This document shows, piece after piece, positions 54,943 to 64,000 of a stretch of 64,000 nucleotides of DNA; the stretch's first letter is position 1; every line of letters begins with the position of its first letter. The DNA is taken from contig JACVRA010000109.1 of assembly GCA_019828545.1 (NCBI GenBank), positions 487,590-551,589 on the forward strand. Direction: 5' to 3'. A program made the position numbers and the translations under genes. The notes beneath the pieces were generated by a model. That model searched no databases. It was not told the origin of the DNA and was given only the letters and a program-made list of their open reading frames with translations. The DNA is from Paracamarosporium sp. OC-R06-R3. Lineage: Eukaryota > Ascomycota > Dothideomycetes > Pleosporales > Didymosphaeriaceae.

Positions 54943-55903
54943 AAGTTGCAAAATGGATGATACCCATCGAACCATTGTACTTAGGTCGTAGAGCTTACTG
55001 ACAGCGCATGTGCGTTCACTTACCAGCTCACGTAACGCTAAAGCATGAATGCCTGCTGCGAGAGACTCTTCGAATCAGGCACAAACACATATCATTTGGA
55101 CAGCAATGACAAGACATTCGCAATGGAATTGCCGATATACGTGCAGCGCCCGTTAACCATCATATTTGAAACAGCGAGCGGAAATAGCCAGGAGTGGACT
55201 TCAATTAGTTGCGGCATGCCATTTCCGTTCGATAAAACTGGCTTCAAAATTGGCGACTAATCAGATTACCAGGAGCTCCGTTGCGTTTATTATTTTGTGG
55301 ATCATATACAACCAAGCTCTCAAGATCGACGTCAGATAGAAGTAAGCTTTCGGCAAATCGCGGTCACTAGGCTACATCCTGCTAGTGAGCCTCTTACTTC
55401 AGCATGCACACGTGAATATTGATATCATTAGACACTAAGCCCTGGTGGCTACTTTCCGCATCTTCGTGGTGCGAAGGCGGGAGGAAATTGACAAGGCCGG
55501 AACCCTCACCATTCTGGCTCTGTGAAAAGTATCTCGTACCGTGAAGAAAGGATATGGTATCAAGTGGAGAAATAAACTGTTGATAAGGTTGTTGTTCGGC
55601 AAGCGCCATCGTTCCGATGCTGTGGTCACAGTCTTACCCTAGTGTATCCGGCACTACAGATCGGAGAATATAATGTAATCTAGAACAAGTTGCCAGCATG
55701 GATGATGCAAAGAGGGTGTAGTAGTGATCCGGAGTCTGTGACAGAGTTTTGCTTTCGTCATATGTTGTTAGCTAGACGTTGGATGATATATATCATATGT
55801 TCCAACACTTTGTCGCCTCAGACCTTACATCCTGACTTTGGTTTTTGTATGCTACCCACACCGATATCTCCACGGACAGTAAAACAACATTAAGATCGTC
55901 CAA
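54943..55903. promoter_or_regulatory. Spacer and opsin promoter, with a 14-bp TATA-containing palindrome
   Basis: 961 bp without a supported gene; the desaturase expected in this type of cluster is not here. A perfect 14-bp palindrome, ATGATATATATCAT, lies at 55783-55796, about 108 bp upstream of the opsin ATG, and includes a TATATA core. GATC cores lie near 55726 and 55893, the latter a few bases before the start codon. Confidence 0.5.
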
Positions 55904-56972
55904 ATGGACTCGTTAGAACGACGACTTGTCGAGCTTGAACGCCGCAATAACGCACTGCGTCTGAATGGTACGTTTCCAATTGGAACTACAAGCCCTGGCA
56001 GATTGACTTATAACTTCAGGAAATACCGTCAATGGACGAACTGCAGATATTGGTATTACCACCCGGGGATCAGACTGGTACTTCGCAATCTGCGCTGTTA
56101 TGACAGTTTCTGGGTTCATTTTCATGGGTCTCGCGATGCGTAAGCCACGCCACGACCGCATCTTCCACTACATTACCTCGGCGGTCGTCTTTACCGCTGC
56201 TATCGCTTACTTCACCATGGGCTCCAATCTTGGTTTTACTCCTATTCAGGTCGAGTTTTTCCGGTCTGATCCTAAGGTTAGAGGCAGATTTCGTGAGATC
56301 TTCTATGTAAGATACATTGACTGGTTCATTACTACGCCGTTGTTGCTGCTGGATCTGTTGTTAACTGCTGGAATGCCCTGGCCGACCATCATCTATGTCA
56401 TCTTCGTCGACTGGATCATGATTGTTACTGGGCTCATTGGTGCACTTGTCGTCTCTAGATATAAATGGGGCTTCTTCACTTTCGGGTGCTTTGCTCTTTT
56501 CTATATCCTTTACCATCTCGTTTGGGAGTCTCGCCGTAATGCCAACCGTTACGGCGCCGATGTCGGTAAAACATTCTTTTACTGCGGCGCGCTCACCTCC
56601 GTCCTTTGGATCGTGTACCCTATTGCGTGGGGAGTATGCGAAGGTGGCAACGTCATTGCACCCGATTCGGAAGCTATCTTTTACGGTATTCTCGACCTTC
56701 TCGCGAAACCTGTGTTCGGCGCCCTTCTGATATGGGGCCACCGGAACATCGAACCTGCGCGATTGGGACTTCATATCCAAGATTATGACAACGACACTGC
56801 CGTCAACGAGAAGCACCCCAGGAATGACTATGGTGTTCCTGTAACTGGAGGTGCCAATGGTCCTAATAATAGAGAGGCTGCGCCTACGAACGGAACGACT
56901 TCGGCAGTGGCAGCCCCAGCTTCTGATGGTCTGGGTGGTAATGTTCCGACACACACGAACCCAAGCGTCTAA
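55904..56972 (+). CDS. carO: Microbial (type I) rhodopsin, CarO-like predicted proton pump
   Basis: Exons 55904-55967 and 56020-56972 give 338 residues. Seven helices are visible, beginning at SDWYFAICAVMTVSGFIFMG. Helix C reads YIDWFITTPLLLLDLLL: Asp122 and Asp133 match Asp85 and Asp96 of bacteriorhodopsin (Schiff-base acceptor and donor). Helix G reads FYGILDLLAKPVFGALL with Asp246 and the retinal-binding Lys250 (Asp212/Lys216 equivalents). Keeping both carboxylates predicts an outward light-driven proton pump, as for Fusarium CarO and Leptosphaeria rhodopsin, rather than a NOP-1-like sensor. The C-terminal 70 residues are a hydrophilic Asn/Thr/Ala-rich tail. The clustered oxygenase would supply retinal. 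The 52-nt intron interrupts the N-terminal extracellular segment. Confidence 0.96.
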
Positions 56973-58399
56973 TGCAGTTGACCAAGGTACCTTAGCATTA
57001 TAGTGTACATTTCAGTTGTAGCGTAAGGAGCAACTTAACAAGTATGAGTTGCGTGTTAAACAGCTGATATTTGGGTTGTAATGTACTGTTGACTACACTG
57101 TTTATTTGATTGGATATTGTAATGACTGGGATGAGAAACACATTAGTTCAATATCTACTGAATAATATCTCAAATATAAAATTACACACAAGAGTGAGGT
57201 TATATTTGACACAGTAAGTAGGCTTTCTGTCAACTAGTTACGTAAAGGATGCTGCGATTAAGGTGTTCTTCATGATAGCTAAAGAAAAAGGAGATACTGG
57301 GTGAGAAAGCACCTCCTGGACATCTTTGCTTCTTTGTTGCCACGAACACTGGCACTAGAGTATGAGCCGAAGAACGTGTTTGTGACATATTCAGACTAAC
57401 TGCTCCCTATCTTTTGACTTCCTCGATCTGTTGATCTAGAGTTATATACAGACTCGCCAAAAACAAGTGATGCTAAGCCTATAATTTCTACACATATTGC
57501 AAAGATCTGGAGTGTTTCACACCGGGCTGGACTTGCATTTAAAGTGAGTTTTTGACTCTACAGTTGCGCATCCGATCCTACCCCAAGAAGTTACATCTCT
57601 CCCTGATTATGCTGTTGGTAGTGTATAATCGTACCTTATCAACACTGCAGCTTTAGAAGGTTTGACCTGTAACATGGTTCTCGTTGGTGTTAGCTCACCT
57701 GTGAAGCACAACCGAGGACTGAAGCTAGCATACCTGATACGTAAGCAATAGTTTTTTGTGGAACCACGTATAATCATTGCACACGTTTATAGATATCGAG
57801 GACAGTATCGTCCACTTGCACTCGATATATAACCTTGTCATTTCTTATCGTTTGTAAAGGTACGTCTGCTGGGTCTAGCTTTGGTTCGGGAATTGCGTGA
57901 AGTACGATTTCTTGATGAGGGTTGTATGGGTAATGACTGATTCTATTATCTTGTTAGTCACGAAGGGAGCAAGAGAGGTAATACTACCCTTCTGATTTAC
58001 TTGGTGTCATGCGTGCTCGTGAGATTACGTTGAACCAGTGAAAACAAAAACAAAACATTTCTGGATTTCTCGACTGTCAGGTTGGATCTAAGTCGGCTTG
58101 TGGGTATCTCCTCTTCCGGAAATGTCGGGCGACCCAATATACCACCAGGGACATTCGCAGCCTTGACTGTAGTAGTACGATTCTCTAACATTGGAATGGA
58201 GCAAGGTATCATGTTGCACGATTTCATCCGATCACGGTTTTGAAGTGTTGGATCAAAAACATTGTTGAGATCAAGTAGCCCCGATACTATGGGTACCGCT
58301 TGTGAAGTGCAGAACAGCGTGTCAAAGGGACAAATCTCGTTCTTCGCTATTATTGATAAGCGTGAATGAGCTAGAATAATGCATTGAAATAACACTCTG
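56973..58399. other. Intergenic, 1.4 kb, AT-rich
   Basis: AT-rich sequence beyond the opsin. A minus-strand frame at 57997-58395 (about 130 codons, no ATG start) reads into the retroelement relic next to it but has no motif I can name; it may be degenerate element or host sequence. Confidence 0.45.
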
Positions 58400-58988
58400 A
58401 GAGACCGCTTCTAGCCATTTCCTCGCGAGCTTTATCCCACTAGAGATAGCCAGTCTTCCAGCCAATCCGAGGACTCCATCATCGTAACCAAGGGATTCCC
58501 AGCACGAAGTCCCTTAATCCCGTATCAACAACATCGAAGATGGTTGGAGTTTCCTTTCCGTTAATCTCTACCGTAACGTATAGATAATCCGTCGTCAGCG
58601 GTCTCGTTGCTGCGACTATGCAGGCGATGCTCTTCTCGCTACCGCATACTTCTCCCGACGGTTCAGCGTTCTTTGCGACCGCCAGGTGCTTCAGAGCTTA
58701 TTCTTTCTCTCCCTCCTCTTCTTTGATGGGGTACTCGTCTCGTCCCACCAGTGCAATCGTTCTGAGGATGGGTTTCGTATCCAGGGTGCCGGGTCCTTGT
58801 TCTAGCGACTTATGCCCGGTCTGACCATGCGGCTTTCCGCTGCCGGGGGCTCGATTAATCGTAGCCAGAGTCTTCTTCTGCTGCTGTCGTGATTTGGTGC
58901 ACTCTCTAGAATAGTGCCCTAGCTTTCCACAGTTGAAGCACCTAATCCCTTTCTTCGTGGATTGCTGCCGTGTCGCGTCGAGTTTCAT
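58400..58988 (-). pseudogene. Ty3/gypsy gag-protease relic
   Basis: Minus-strand remains of an LTR-retrotransposon. At 58988-58698 a gag C-terminus carries a CCHC zinc knuckle (CFNCGKLGHYSREC, pattern CX2CX4HX4C). Downstream in the same direction, broken by stops, are protease-like VTVEINGKETPTIFDVVDTG and FVLGIPWLR, then PRIGW and WDKAREEMARSGL, the linker before reverse transcriptase in fungal gypsy elements. The piece between the active-site region and VLGIPWL seems shortened. No long terminal repeat was identified. The element cannot be functional. Confidence 0.85.
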
Positions 58989-59037
58989 GGGCCCACGATG
59001 GATTCCCTAAGAGGTGTTTCCTTGACGTGAACTTATT

Positions 59038-60172
59038 AACGCACCAGCCAGCTTTTAAACCATGATCAACCATGTCCTTTGGACCTACCTTGATCAGTTG
59101 GTGGTAGTCTACCTAGACGACATCTTGATCTTTTCGAAAATGCCAGAAGAGTATGAACGGGACGTTTACCAGGTGCCCGCGACCCTGGAGGACACCCAGC
59201 TTCTCATGGAACCCGGAAAGGCCAAGTGGCACGCACAGGAAGTCAAATACTTCAGCTATTGTATTAGCCCTGGGAAGATTGGGGTGGACCCTGAGAAGGT
59301 ATGAGCCATACGAGACTAGCCTCGACCGCAGAACGTCAAGGACGTATGAAGCATCCTTGAATTTATGAATTTCTACCGATGATTTGTGAAAGGATACAGT
59401 TAAATAGCGACACCCCTTACATAACTCACAAAGAAGGATCAAGCCTTTGAATGGAAGGAACCTCAACAGTAGGCCTTCGATAGGTTAAAGTAGCTAGTTC
59501 TTCAAGAACTTATCCTTACAATCATAGACCTAGAAAAACCTTTCGAAGTTGAAACCGATGCTTTAGGATTTGCTCTGGGAGGACAACTTAGACAATGAGA
59601 CGAGAAAAGACGACTTTATCCCGTCCCCTTCTACTTGAAGAAGATCATCAAACCTGAGCTTAATTACTAGATTCATGATAAGGAACTAGTGGCTATTATA
59701 GAAGCCTTCAAAGAATGGAAGCACTACCTCACAGGAACAAAACACCCTGTTAAGGTATATATAGATTATAAAAATCTAACTAACTTCACGACCACGAAAG
59801 CCCTTAATAAACGCCAAACACAATGGGCGGAGTTTCTTTTGGAGTTCAATTTTACGATTATCTATTAGAAAGGCACTGAGAATAGGCGAGCAGATGCGCT
59901 TAGCCAACGCAGTGACCCTGAACCGGATATACTCCCGTAACAAAGTTGACTATTACGAAAGGGCTTGGAAGGGAATTTGATGACAGGACATGAGTTATCT
60001 ACTGTTACTAAGGATGAGACCCGACTGATTAAGTTCTAGAGTCTCCGCCAACACTACTAGTTTAAAGGAACTAGAGCTCAAGTTGAGTAGGTGATCTGTA
60101 ACTGCGATCTCTACAAGAAAAGCAAAGCCCCTAGATATAAACCCTACGGAGAACTCCGACTACTTTAAATAC
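59038..60172 (+). pseudogene. Ty3/gypsy reverse transcriptase-RNase H relic
   Basis: Plus-strand remains. 59062-59304 is open and contains VVVYLDDILIFSK (YLDD catalytic box of reverse transcriptase) and PGKIGVDPEKV. It continues in frame through many TAG, TAA and TGA codons: FMNFYR, FVKGYS, FEWKEPQQ, then the RNase H parts [37 protein letters not shown] and GTENRRADALSQR. Most stops sit where related elements have CAG, CAA or CGA, so they are explained by C-to-T change, mainly in CpA context, as RIP leaves. The catalytic lobe before YLDD and the integrase are missing or unrecognisable. Confidence 0.88.
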
Positions 60173-60636
60173 CCGCTGTGCGTTCCTTTAAGCGGGTTCT
60201 AGCGTGGCGGTCCGACGGACCGTTTGGTGCGGCTGGAATCAACGATGGATGATCGCTCTGAGCTGAGTGATGGATAAAAAGTTGGAGGATGGAAAGGCAG
60301 ACGTCTGTTCCATCCTCGGGGCCGAACGAATAGACATACCCCGTGGAGTAATTGGCGTGCTGATCATGCCCGTGGGTACGATTCGTGGGGTTTTCCGACA
60401 GCAACATTGGGGTCTGTGGGACTGACCCACAAAAGCAACCGCGCCCATTGTCCATCACCTCATAGGACTAGTGTGGGGGCGAGCACTTCCAGGTCAAAAG
60501 CGCGCGGGGGAACGACACGTCCAGCCGCATTTGTCTGCATATAGGTACTTGCAATCCCTTTATTCGTTTGCATAAATTCGTCTTTACCTATCTAGTAGCA
60601 GGGCGGGGGTTAGGAACGTGGCGGGTGGACCATTAA
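60173..60636. other. Intergenic between retroelement relic and MFS-like fragment
   Basis: GC-richer island of about 460 bp within AT-rich flanks. A minus-strand frame at 60165-60458 has no recognisable motif. It may be host sequence trapped between relics or part of a terminal repeat. Confidence 0.35.
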
Positions 60637-60840
60637 GTGAGGTACTCATTTACAGGCCTGCCATGGAAGGGCAGCGCAGGCTGGGGGTACGGTAGTGGCT
60701 ATGTAACACTGATCGTCTTCACGGGCATTTCTGCAGCTTTGGGAGGTGCGAGTATCTTGGGCAGGAGAGTCGGATGGGTGCAGGTAGGTCATAAATACCT
60801 TGCCCTTGAAGCACCAGGTGAGCCTCGTGGCTGCATGTAG
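60637..60840 (+). pseudogene. Possible MFS transporter C-terminal fragment
   Basis: A short frame reads LPWKGSAGWGYGSGYVTL, then IVFTGISAALGGASILGRR, one amphipathic membrane-helix-like segment followed by a basic turn, resembling the last helix of fungal monocarboxylate/drug-type MFS proteins. No other helices are found on either side and there is no ATG. An acceptor-like TTTACAG precedes it at about 60648-60654, so it may be a stranded terminal exon. The family assignment is weak. Confidence 0.3.
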
Positions 60841-61078
60841 TTGCGAGTAAGGCTACTCACAGTCAGAAAGATTTCCACTTCTTAGCCATTGTAAGAAAGA
60901 TCAATAGTTCACTTTACAGGACTAAGAACGTACGTGTCTTAAAGAAGCAAGTAAAGTTAATTAAAGGAGCGACAAAAGTTAGCTAAAGGAGCGACTACAA
61001 GGGAATAATTGACCCCTAGAGTCTTACCATCACCCCAATATCAACTCTAGGAATCCGCGCAACGTCTTAACTCGCCAC
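60841..61078. other. Short intergenic spacer
   Basis: Contains a short direct repeat around 60961-61000 (AAAGGAGCGACAAAAGTTAGCT / AAAGGAGCGACTACAAGG share AAAGGAGCGAC). No gene seen. Confidence 0.35.
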
Positions 61079-61636
61079 CTAATTCTCCAAAATGTCAAGC
61101 TTGCCATTCATCATCAAGTACGACTCCTTTCGATCCGAGGCATAAAACCCCTCCGCCTCCTCAGAGTCCACATCGATCGTCCACTTCCGATTCCCATCCT
61201 TATAAAAGATCTTGTTCGCCTCCACCTGACCCACAGTCTCGCCCCGCTTCCTGGTCGGCGTCTCGCTTCCCGCATACACTGTCGCGCCGCTGAACGCCAC
61301 CCCCCAGCTATGCGTCGTGCACCCCTCGTCCTGCGTAACGCGACGGCCGCAGTTATCGGTATCGCCCTTGGTGTACGCGCGGATCTGCGCCATGTCGCTG
61401 CGCCGGGTTGAGCCCGGTTCACCGTAGTCGGCCGACGCGAACAACTAGTCAGGTCTGCTGGGCGGGTAGCAGCACCGGTCCACTTCCATTTCTTCACACA
61501 GGTGTCCCACCTCGCCTTTGCAGTCTGTCTCTTCGTACAGATAGATGTCGTATCTTGGGGCGCGCTTAGTCAGTTTGTCGGGATTGGCGACGACGAGCGC
61601 GACGAGCGGGAGGAGGGCTAGGAAGGAAGCGCGCAT
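61079..61636 (-). pseudogene. Small secreted Cys-rich protein gene interrupted by one in-frame TAG
   Basis: The ATG at 61636 starts a signal peptide (MRASFLALLPLVALVVA), then a short pro-segment ending in a Kex2-type LTKR site at residues 22-25 and a mature part with Cys 39, 47, 55 and 56. After 63 residues the frame meets TAG (61447-61445) but continues open, in the same frame, for 121 more codons to the stop at 61079, adding two more cysteines (DNCGRR, DEGCTT). The sequence on both sides of the TAG reads as one protein, and TAG in place of CAG fits a single RIP-type C-to-T change. Alternatives are real stop-codon readthrough or an unusual intron. The overall make-up is that of a candidate effector or secreted antimicrobial-like protein; its function is unknown. 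Confidence 0.6.
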
Positions 61637-62134
61637 GGTTGCTGATTGGATGGACTGGAAGCTATTAGGTCGCTGTCTAGGTGGTATATAAGCTTGGTCG
61701 ACTTACTAAATGTGGTAGTGGTAAAGATAATAGTAATAAGTGGGCAGTAGAAAAGAACGTTGCTATGACTAAGCTAGATGAACAGAGTATATGGAAAGCA
61801 GTTAATGAAATCCACAAAGAACGTTATAGGAGGAGGTCTTGCTGTAGCGTCTTTTAGGGGAACTCTGTAGAAGATATATAGTCTTTCCAAGAAGATAGGT
61901 TGCATGAGACGAAAGGCGCCTTCGCGAAAGACCACGGCAACAGTTCCCAAGTCATCATCATAATCACGTTGAGTCAGGTGGGCACGATCTGCAAAAGGCA
62001 TGAATGCGGCTCGGATGAGGCAATAACGGCAAAGTAATTGATCCTACAACTAGAAGCACCGAATCTCCCTGAAAAGTACCACGCCCATATCTGCGGTTTC
62101 AAAACGCACCATCTGAGATCTGACAGAAAGAGGC
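61637..62134. other. Intergenic, about 500 bp
   Basis: Promoter of the secreted-protein gene (TATATAAG near 61683-61690, about 50 bp upstream of the ATG). A minus-strand ATG frame of 75 codons at 62001-61774 has no motif and is not called. Confidence 0.4.
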
Positions 62135-62552
62135 TCACCCCTGTGTTGTCTCAGAGGGAGCTTTACCACCGGTGCGGTATTTGTTTGGTCCAAACACCGA
62201 CAATTTTCGCTCTTTATGGCTGTGGGTTTTGAAGCATTCCAGAAGCTCCGCGTCGTTTCGAGGCCGCTGAGCCATCAGCTGGTGCACATGATCCGCCTCG
62301 GTCGATTCGCTACTGATCAAGTACTGCGTGTCAGACTCGGGGTCATTGTAGAAGACCCAATGGGCTGCGACTTGGCCCTTTATTGGGTCTCGTTTGTACG
62401 TAGTGGTGGGCTCGGTACCGTCTCCTGTCTGTGCTGTAGCAGGTGCATCCGCCGGCGCGGCTTCAGGATTGGAGTCGGACGCCGCAGTTATACTACGCCG
62501 CTATGAGCCTCGATTGTGCAGGAGGAATACAAAGGAGTTAACACCTGTCCAT
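62135..62552 (-). CDS. Small hypothetical protein, probably spliced
   Basis: I do not recognise this protein. The frame 62492-62135 reads as ordinary coding sequence (PEAAPADAPATAQTGDGTEP, VAAHWVFYNDPESDTQYL, then EADHVHQLMAQRPRNDAELL) but lacks an initiating ATG. An 8-nt exon at 62552-62545 (ATG GAC AG) joined over a 52-nt intron (62544-62493, GTGTTA...GTAG) restores the frame and gives 121 hydrophilic residues, rich in Asp, Glu, Thr and His, with one Cys and no signal peptide or membrane segment. The tiny first exon makes the model tentative; the gene could also be a truncated fragment within this transposon-rich flank. Confidence 0.45.
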
Positions 62553-62804
62553 AACTGAGAGTATTCGAGCGATTTAGAAACACGTGGAATATCAGAAATT
62601 GTTCGTTGCTGAGGTCGTGCGTTGGTTGAGAAGGTGAAGGCGGCGTTGAAGAGGTTGGGTGCTAAGAGGGGCACAGTATGCGATTCAGGCGATGCCTACA
62701 TACGCCAGTGGATAGGGCCAGCAGTGATTTACTAAGAGTTCATCCACTAGAATAGAAGAACTAGAATCTATAATTAGTACTATAATACTATAAAAGCACT
62801 ATAA
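62553..62804. other. Spacer before duplicated AT-rich segment
   Basis: Upstream region of the small hypothetical gene, grading into very AT-rich sequence after 62740. No feature recognised. Confidence 0.35.
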
Positions 62805-63259
62805 TATTAACGTACCTCACGGGTGAGCGACTCACACGGGCAAGCGACTTACGCTGTCAAGCCCCCACTAAAACGTACTATTACCTATAGTACAATGCGA
62901 TGTCTTAACTACCTAATTAACTACTAGAATTAAATAAAGCTTAATTATAGCTTACGCTTTAGGCTATTAAACAAGACGCGACTTTAACCTAGTAACGTAC
63001 TTATAATAAGGCTAGGACGTGGCAGTATACATGGCTCCCTTAATACGAATCCTTATATATTATACTAACGTACTTAATAAGCAAGTATATTAGGTAAGTG
63101 AGTGCATTACTCTGCCAAGCCCTTACTAAAATATACCATCGTTAATAGTATACTATTATGCCTTAATAATACAACGAACTATCTAAGTTAAAAGAGGCTA
63201 GATTATAGCTTATACTTTAGGCTCTTTAATAAGACGTAATATTAATATAGTAACGTGCT
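62805..63259. repeat. Two direct copies of a ~195-bp segment, 258 bp apart
   Basis: 62805-63001 and 63063-63259 align without gaps at a constant offset of 258 bp (for example TAGTAACGTAC at 62990 and TAGTAACGTGC at 63248; ACGCTGTCAA at 62851 and ACTCTGCCAA at 63109). Many differences are C/T or G/A transitions, and the right copy is more AT-rich. The left copy also contains a 17-bp tandem pair at 62819-62852 (ACGGGTGAGCGACTCAC and ACGGGCAAGCGACTTAC). The segment lies just before the transposase relic, so it may be a duplicated element end. Confidence 0.75.
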
Positions 63260-63339
63260 GCAATAATCTATAAAGTTATATAAAGTATACTAAGCTAATA
63301 ATATACTAGAACTACCTTTTAACGTAACTATACGCCCAA

Positions 63340-64000
63340 CTTAATAAATCTCTTAAAGATAAAGGAGGAGGTAATTATTTAGTATATCCTTAACCTAGAT
63401 ATATAAGAATTTCTGCCCTGGCTTACTACTATTAAAGATATGGCTAATTCCTTATTGGCTAAACGGCACTATAGGCCTATTAGCTAAAAGTAAACTATAA
63501 ATTTTATAAAGTATTAGCTAGAGCTTATAGTAAAGTTTAATTAAAAGTATAACTATAAAAGAGCCTTTTATAAGGATTTTAAGGTAATAAAGGGCTAGTT
63601 CTGGCTTATAGAAAATACTAAAGCCAAGTATAGTATCCTAAATAAAGATACCTATAATTTTAATAAGTTAAGCTTTATAATAGGTATAATATTAACTAGA
63701 GTAGTAGTTATAAACTTTAAGTATTAAAAATAGCTAAAGAGTATATAATAGGGCAACTAAGAATAGACTATAGTTATTTAAGGCATTAATATAATAAAGT
63801 AGGTAATCCTATTTTTTATTATCTTTTAGGGTAAGTACTACCTTTTTACCTAGTATAAAGAGAAGGATTTATTATATAATTAAGTTATTATAGTCTTTAA
63901 GAATAGCTAAATAATAAATAAGCTTAGTCTCTATTAGTTAAAGTACTTTAATAAGTATATAAAGAAGTATATTATTAGTATAGTATATTTACTTATTATT
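63340..64000 (+). mobile_element. RIP-degraded Fot1/pogo-type transposase (runs off right edge)
   Basis: An extremely AT-rich stretch still reads, with many stops, as a Fot1-like Tc1/mariner transposase on the plus strand. It has a CENP-B-type helix-turn-helix part (FLPWLTTIKDMANSLLAKRH) followed by KYNYKRAFYKDFKVIKG, FWLIENTKAKYSIL and TYNFNKLSFIIG, the last corresponding to the conserved block with the first catalytic Asp/Glu. Those acidic residues have become Asn and Lys by G-to-A change, as expected of RIP. The DDE domain's end and the right terminal repeat lie outside the window. The element is dead. Confidence 0.8.

Noticed and set aside
57997..58395. Minus-strand frame of about 130 codons next to the gag relic
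   Set aside because: No ATG start and no recognisable domain; possibly degenerate element sequence.
61445..61512. An intron removing the in-frame TAG of the secreted-protein gene
   Set aside because: Frame-compatible donors give only 39 or 66 nt with weak GTGGAC/GTGGGA sites, and the nearest branch-like CTGAC is 2 nt from the AG. Kept only as an alternative.

Overview
This window is nuclear DNA of a filamentous ascomycete (Pezizomycotina; Dothideomycetes is my best guess, from general gene character only). The evidence is short introns of about 46-160 nt with GT...AG ends and CTAAC/CTGAC-like branch sites, fungal-specific genes (Dsc4-type DUF1746 protein, Rcf1, GH43, CAP10/GT90, a clustered carotenoid/opsin locus) and transposon relics whose stop codons fit CpA-to-TpA decay as left by repeat-induced point mutation (RIP). 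Exon joins were worked out by eye from splice sites and reading frame; none was checked against transcripts.

Layout. 1-6958 (minus) is the N-terminal part of a giant secreted repeat protein: signal peptide, six-cysteine PAN/apple-like domain, then more than 2,000 residues of Leu/Pro/Ser/Val repeats, open to the window edge. 7.5-24.7 kb is an ordinary gene-rich stretch: a short-chain dehydrogenase and a kappa-class glutathione transferase (divergent), a Myb-like regulator, an Ap4A phosphorylase-type ATP adenylyltransferase, an atypical SDR divergent from YAE1, a mitochondrial UbiB-family kinase, a secreted M28 aminopeptidase and a sugar-porter MFS protein. 24.7-29.9 kb has no gene I can support and ends in a GC-rich leader before a bZIP factor (29.9-31.8 kb). 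35.5-37.4 kb holds divergent Dsc4-like and Rcf1 genes. 39.4-49.4 kb holds an intracellular GH43 enzyme preceded by an abutting uORF, a GT90 membrane glycosyltransferase, a 4HBT thioesterase, a two-Myb telobox protein and a capsule-type glycosyltransferase.

50.3-57.0 kb is a carotenoid/retinal photobiology cluster: a carotenoid cleavage oxygenase (CarX type) and a bifunctional lycopene cyclase/phytoene synthase (CarRA/AL-2 type), divergently transcribed, followed by a CarO-like microbial rhodopsin that keeps both proton-pump carboxylates and the retinal lysine. Together they would start the pathway, cyclise its product, cleave it to retinal and supply the apo-opsin. The phytoene desaturase is not in the window.

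58.4-64.0 kb is a decaying transposon-rich flank: gag-protease remains of a Ty3/gypsy element on the minus strand, RT-RNase H remains on the plus strand, an MFS-like fragment, a small secreted Cys-rich protein gene broken by one in-frame TAG, a possible small spliced gene, a 258-bp-offset direct duplication and a RIP-degraded Fot1/pogo transposase running off the right edge.
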